DNA of 64,000 nt from Aquilaria yunnanensis (lineage: Eukaryota; Streptophyta; Magnoliopsida; Malvales; Thymelaeaceae): NCBI GenBank assembly GCA_039654915.1, contig CM077594.1:105414893-105478892 (forward strand), read 5' to 3'. Position numbers and translations under genes: made by a program. The notes beneath the pieces were generated by a model. The model made no database searches. It saw nothing but the letters and a program-made list of their open reading frames with translations, and had not been told where the DNA came from. This document shows positions 58,801 to 64,000 of the stretch, piece after piece. The stretch's first letter is position 1. Every line of letters starts with the position of its first letter.

Positions 58801-59342
58801 TCTATTCTATTAGATAAAATGCATTGGAAGTTCCCCTAACTGTATTAGGTATTTAATTGGTGGGAGATAAATTTGGAAGAGATTTGTATGGACTTTTCTT
58901 GTTAACTCCTGGGTTCTTTCCCACAATTTGGTACCTCTATCCCTAGTTTCCAAACCAGAAACAGAAGGCTTACTAACGTCTTTAAACATTTCCTAATATT
59001 GTATTCATACACCAGGAGGATGGTGTGTCAAATCCCCAATTGCATGCTTTTACCTGCATTTCTAAAAACTGCTGAACCTTTATGGACAAGCTACTAGATT
59101 GTGCTTACCTGTGTTCTTATCAAGGGTTTGGCATAATTAAAGAACACTAGGATATGTCCAAAAAAAATACTGGTAATAATCTGCTTCGTTGTGGTAATTA
59201 CCCTTATCTAATCATGCAATTATAGTTAAACCACAAAAGTAGTTCAATTCTATGACAAAATGGAAATATCAAAATTAGAAGAAAATAAAAAAATTGATAA
59301 TAGCATATCACTTGTCATGGAATAAAAGTTCTTCCTAAAAGT

Positions 59343-60024
59343 GCAACCAAGATTGCTAAGATCCCGATCTGGATCTTAGGATCTCGTGATCACACAATCC
59401 AACATAATAAAACATTGTCGAAGAGTAATAGGATCAATGATATACTAGGATGATGTAGGATCCCGATTAAGATCTTAATATCGGTAAGATATTTTGATCA
59501 TACTTTATATTAATTTTTATTTGTTACACTTATATTTAGCCCATTATAAAGTTTGATTGATTTGGCGTTTATTGTCCAAGTTGGGCTACTCAAGCTAGTT
59601 GTTATATAACTTGAATTGTAAAGTAAACTCAAAAAGAAAAAAAAGTTCATCTATATCTCATTCAAAAGACAAAACTCGAAACTTTGAAAGCATCTTCATA
59701 AGTTTGTCATTATTGTGTTAGTTATATTTGTTTGTGAATTTATTTTAGACTTCTGTTAGTTATTGTATTTGTTATGTTAATGTATGCTTTACTAAGGCTT
59801 TAGTTTTATTTGTACTGTGATACTAATTGTGTTGTGTAATTGTTATGACATTTGAACTTTATTAAGTTTTTAATATAATTAGTCTTTTATATGAATTATA
59901 TTATTTATTACAAAAAATTTTGATCTTTTAGTAAAATCTTATGACCTACGATCCAATTTTATGATCTCGATCTTGTATGATGAAAAGTAATTTTAGGTAG
60001 GATCTCAATCAAGGCAACTAATTA
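59343..60024. mobile_element. Putative small TIR element
   Basis: GATTGCTAAGATCCCGATC near the left end and its counterpart GATTGAGATCCTACC (reverse complement, right end), with further gatc-rich motifs inside each end. Near-identical gcaac(c/t)aa 8-mers lie close to both ends but not exactly at them. Non-coding and AT-rich. Confidence 0.35.
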
Positions 60025-60102
60025 TGGGATAGTGAAATTGACAGTAAGTTTTATTGAAATGCTTATGAAAATGTTGCTTGTTTACCCTTTTTTAAAAATG
60101 AT

Positions 60103-61414
60103 AGGGTAAAGGTCACGAAGGGTCACATAGCTTATTTTTTTGTCCTATTTAAGTACCTAACTTAAAAATTGTTCTACAAACCTATCTTTCTTCTTATTAC
60201 GCGTCCCACTTAAGTATTTTCTATCAATTTTACCATTAAATTAGATGGAAAATACTGACATAACATTAAGTAATATTAAAATAAATTTAAAATAATAACT
60301 TTAGTCATTAAACTTCTGCAATCACTAATTCGAACCCTTAAATTTCCAATAAGATCAATTTTACTCTCCCTCACCCGATCCAGCCCTAAAATCTTAGCCT
60401 CTAATCTCTGCGTCATTAACCCAGAAGCTGCCTCCGCTGACTGCCCTCCAGCCATCGATCTCCGATTGCCCCCCCAGTTTACAGCTTTCATTCGCCGTCG
60501 ACCGCCCTTCAGTCGTCGATCTCTGACTGCCTTCCTAGTTCACTGCTTCCAGTCGTCAATCTCTAACGGCCTCCTAGTTCACTAGCTCTAGCCATCATCC
60601 ACCATCCTTGTGATGAGTCTGCCATACCTCGAGAGAAATAAATAAAGAAAGAGAAATTCATAGCGGCAGCGGAAAAGTGTTGCCATCGATCTCTAATTCT
60701 CACTTAACGATTGGCGGGCGGCACGATGGTAGAGCAGCCCGATGGCAGAGCGCAACAATGAGGACAAAGGCGAGACGCCCAAAATGAAAGTGAAGGTGAA
60801 GGCGAGGCCAATTGTGTCATTATTTGTTTCTGGACCTTCGCCAGCAACCAAGTTTGGACCAGAGAATGACCAGGCAAAATGAGAGCGCCTGAAGGTCAGA
60901 TTTGGCTTGGAAAACTCTTCGAGCTGAACCATCGAGTCGCCAAGTTGAGGGATAAGATTGGCGCAGCAAACAGGGCAAGTGGTGTAAGAGATAAGGGATG
61001 GGTGGATTCGATTGTTCTGCAGGAGCAAATGATTGTTGGGCTGCTGAGGATTTTTGTGGTGGGAGAGGAAAGTGATCTGGGCAGATTCGATTCGCCTAAG
61101 AAGTGGCAAGATTGAGGAGGAAGGAGATGGCAAAAAGAAATGAGGATGAAGAGTAGATATAGAAGTATAAGGTTTAAAGTTACGGATAAAAAAAGATAGA
61201 GGGCTAAAAGTGTTATTTTATAATTTATTTTAATATTTTTTATGTTAGATCAATATTTTTCATTTGATTTAACAATCAAATTAAAGAAAAGGAGTTAATT
61301 AAGATGCATAATAAGAGGATAAATACCTCAATAGGATAATATGAAATTCAGGTACCCATTTATAATATGATTTATAAAATGAAAATAAGCTAGGTGACCT
61401 TATAGATTTTATCT
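60103..61414. mobile_element. MULE-type element (1.3 kb) with exact 9-bp duplication
   Basis: AAAAATGAT occurs exactly on both sides (60094-60102 and 61415-61423). Inverted repeats extend about 215 bp: the left has AGGTCAC and agcttatttt, the right mirrors both, and the inner limit reads atattaaaataaattt/atattaaaataaatta. The interior (about 60350-61160) is less AT-rich and contains an open plus-strand stretch (APEGQIWLGKLFELN... at 60879-61115) and an opposing minus-strand frame. I could not assign either, so capture is possible but unproven. Confidence 0.82.
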
Positions 61415-61423
61415 AAAAATGAT

Positions 61424-62462
61424 ATACATGTTACATCATATAAAGCTGATTAGATATGGTTTTTCAAGATTATCCTTTACCAAATAACATAATCGCTACA
61501 TAGGGACATTTATAGATTTTATATTTATATAAAAAAAGTATATTTGAAAGAATATTTCTGAAATTAATAAAAAGGTGAGACGCATTTTTTATACAAAGAA
61601 AATAAAAACGTGACACGTGCCGTGGGGGTACAAGTATCTTAGGATAGAAATGAAGCACTATTATGAACACCAACCCACCAAAGATATGCAAATTAAAATT
61701 TGTTCTTCAAAATCAAAAGCTGACGGGCTGTCTTGACCAGGAGAGCCTATTTGCCTTTCCAATCAAAATCACACCAATTTTCCTCAAATTATTATTCATG
61801 CTGTACTTTTATCCTCAAACTATGAAATATTGCACAATTTGTCCTAAACTATTAACAATATTGTTTCATTGATTCTCGATTATCTCCTACCGTTAAACAC
61901 TAGTGGAAATTGGAAAATGAAAGGATCACAATGAAATGGAATATTATAATTGAACTGAAAAATATAGTAAAATTGAAGATCTATTAGAGCAATTTAATCC
62001 AAATAAAAAAATAAACTTATGTTCTACGATAAGTAGATGGATAAAAAAATTAGTAATAAAATTAAAACACAAAATATAATATAAAACATTAGTAATCATA
62101 TCATACTTTTATATATTTTATTTTTCATTAAAAACAATACATAAATAGAAGAATACTAAGTAAAATAATAAAATAAAATAAAAATTATTAAATAAATAAA
62201 TTATTAAATAATAACAGAAAAATTAAAAGAGGAAAGAAAGAAAATAAAATGTTCTTATTAAATTAAAAAAGAATAAAATAATAAAAATAAATAAAATAAT
62301 AAAAATATAAATAAATAGAAAGAGAGTGAAAATGATATGATTATAACGAAGTGGTCTAAATACTCCTAGCACATCCTCATGTGGTTGTTTCACAATGAAC
62401 AAAGTACTTAATCCATTATCCTTTCAATAAGTAAAATAAACAATTAAAATATAAAAAGTTAA
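61424..62462. other. AT-rich spacer
   Basis: Repeated aaataaaataataaaa low-complexity sequence at 62150-62320. The ttcatcctc-type repeat seen near 20730 recurs in degraded form at about 61800-61860. No genes. Confidence 0.5.
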
Positions 62463-62464
62463 TA

Positions 62465-62700
62465 CATGCTCCTCCGTCCCATAAATTTTGATAAATTTGA
62501 CTTTTTGTTGTATTTTGACTCAATTTTATTCATATTATTGTTTGTTAAAAAAAATCAAAAAATATATATTTAGAAACTACATATCTTGAATTATCATTCA
62601 TATACAAAGATTTTGTATTTATATATTAAAATGTTGAAAATAAAAAATTATAGAATAATTGTCAAAAACAAATGGAGCAAAACTTTTGAGACGGAGGGAG
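62465..62700. mobile_element. Stowaway-like (Tc1/mariner) MITE
   Basis: Left end ctcctccgtcccataa and right end gagacggagggag match the classic Stowaway CTCCCTCCGTCCC terminus, with TA on both sides (62463-62464 and 62701-62702). About 236 bp, AT-rich interior. Confidence 0.85.
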
Positions 62701-62702
62701 TA

Positions 62703-64000
62703 CAAAAAAATGAAAAAAAAAAAAAGAAGATAAATGTAGGTCATTTTGCCGGCATATTATTTAATTTCTTTTTTACATTTTTTATTATTTCTCTTTTTCT
62801 TTTCATTTACTAGTTTTTCAAATTTTAAAAGAACATTTTTATTTTTATTTCTCATTTATTTTTTATTTTTATGTTTTAATTTTATTAATATTTTTAAAAA
62901 TCAATTTTTATTTAATAATTATATATTTTTTTTATTTTATATTTATTTATATTTTATCTTTCTATATCAGCTTACAACACACAGGAAGATTGAGGTAGCA
63001 CATAAACTTGGGGTCAATTCGTTTTGTTTTAACACTGCCCGATTAATGTGTTTTTGTTGGCTTGGATAGATGCGTTGTGAAGCTAAATAACATTTGCCCC
63101 AAAGTTTCGGAAAATAAAATACATTTGGCCCGTTAGCACCATCATCCCATCCATTGTCCAAATTCCCAAATTAAACCCTCCCAAACCAAACCCAGCCCCA
63201 CCAATCATCCAACCGACCTTAGAGCCACCACCACTGCCACCCTAAAGTATAGGGAACCACCACCCCATAGTGGCAAGGGGCCACCACCATAGCCATCACT
63301 ATCGTGTCCACCTTCACCATGACCATTGAGTTCTCCTTCATTACATTCATTCATACCCACCACCACTGCCTTTGCGATTAAACCCTCCACCGCCACTTTC
63401 ACTTGATATTGTGCCCTGTTCATAGTGATGTTCCTTCCCTCAACTTTAACCCAAAAATCAAAAGATTTAGATAAACCCTGAAGGGCTACTAGCTTGCTGG
63501 TGTCCTTGATCTCTCATCTCATTGATGATCCCTAATGGTCTGGTCCATATGAGGGTGAGGACAGGTGAGATATGTTCACCATTAAGTGCGCAGGGAGAGA
63601 GGGAAGAAGATGTGACAATGATTAGGGAAGAAGCTGCCATATGATATGGCTAAATTTTAGGGGTAAATAAGTCAGCTTCACTATAGTCCCCACATCCAAA
63701 GATCAAGATTTTGCAAAGAACATGTTAACTTGGAGGCGTTAACTCCGATCAAAACAAATAGGAAAAACCAATAATTTAAAGGGTCTATTAATTATAAAAG
63801 AAATATGACACAATTTGAATTTACTATAAAATAATTAAAGAAAATTTAAATTTAAATTTAAAAATGTGATATTTTACAATTACGTTAGAGTTAACAATTT
63901 TTGTAGGGATATGGACCAATATGTAGTAGATTTTAAAGGTGTGGGACCAACATATAACTAATGGGACGTTGTGGACCAATTTGTAATGTTAACTATAGTT
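62703..64000. other. Low-complexity and repeat-rich end of the window
   Basis: T-rich tract at 62760-62960. A Pro/Pro-His-like ccaccacc-rich stretch at 63215-63390 has no recognisable protein. From about 63700 the sequence has MITE character, with ggaaaaaccaataattt at 63761-63777 and gaccaatatg/gaccaacata phrases. It is probably a MITE cut by the window end. Confidence 0.4.

Noticed and set aside
62746..63069. Phe/Leu-rich plus-strand frame
   Set aside because: Arises from a T-rich low-complexity tract.
63205..63423. Gly-rich minus-strand frame
   Set aside because: Comes from a ccaccacc-rich stretch. No start context, domain or splice support.
63073..63684. Possible inverted repeat pair with gtgaagct ends
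   Set aside because: The match is short and broken, with no target duplication, so I do not call an element.

Overview
The window is plant nuclear DNA, almost certainly from a eudicot. It has GT-AG introns, chloroplast- and mitochondrion-directed proteins, plant-only families (DUF579 wall methyltransferase, class III peroxidase, CYP94) and a dense mix of Ty1/copia, hAT, Mutator-like (MULE), LINE and MITE sequence in AT-rich spacers. No bacterial features are present. I could not name the species.

Eight genes look intact. In order they are SEC61G (+, 8615-8941), plastid ribosomal protein L27 (-, 10979-12924), an AGM1-type DUF579 methyltransferase (+, 14588-15581), intronless RNR2 (-, 19343-20332), TOM20 (-, 29392-31997), FIGL1 (-, 44535-49583), SWP73B (-, 51929-53935) and a TML/HOLT-type kelch F-box gene (-, 55916-57238) carrying a near-perfect miR2111 site. 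They are unrelated housekeeping or regulatory genes, not a pathway cluster. RNR2 and FIGL1 both serve S-phase or recombination and both have E2F-like sites upstream. RNR2 has lost one of its six predicted iron ligands (His to Arg), which is the most notable protein-level oddity.

Two gene corpses are clear. One is a class III peroxidase pseudogene (4978-5749) whose last exon is cut by a young copia element (1-4977). The other is a multiply frameshifted CYP94 P450 (42386-43878).

The rest is transposon-rich. The best find is a Pack-MULE at 26785-28105, with a 9-bp target duplication and long inverted repeats. It carries fragments of two unrelated genes fused in the same orientation: a DUF1336/EDR2-like domain and a class B heat shock factor DNA-binding domain that keeps its intron. 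Other MULE-type elements with exact or near 9-bp duplications lie at 13176-14154, 21402-21839, 54558-55020 and 60103-61414, with a further long-TIR element at 49662-50887. Several sit immediately upstream of genes (RPL27, FIGL1, SWP73B). There is also a 2.3-kb hAT with an exact 8-bp duplication (34723-37042), a decayed LINE (37850-39560), a short non-autonomous LTR element (40453-41910), and Tourist-like and Stowaway-like MITEs.

Exon boundaries were placed by hand from splice consensus and reading-frame continuity. The coding length of each spliced gene was checked to be a multiple of three.
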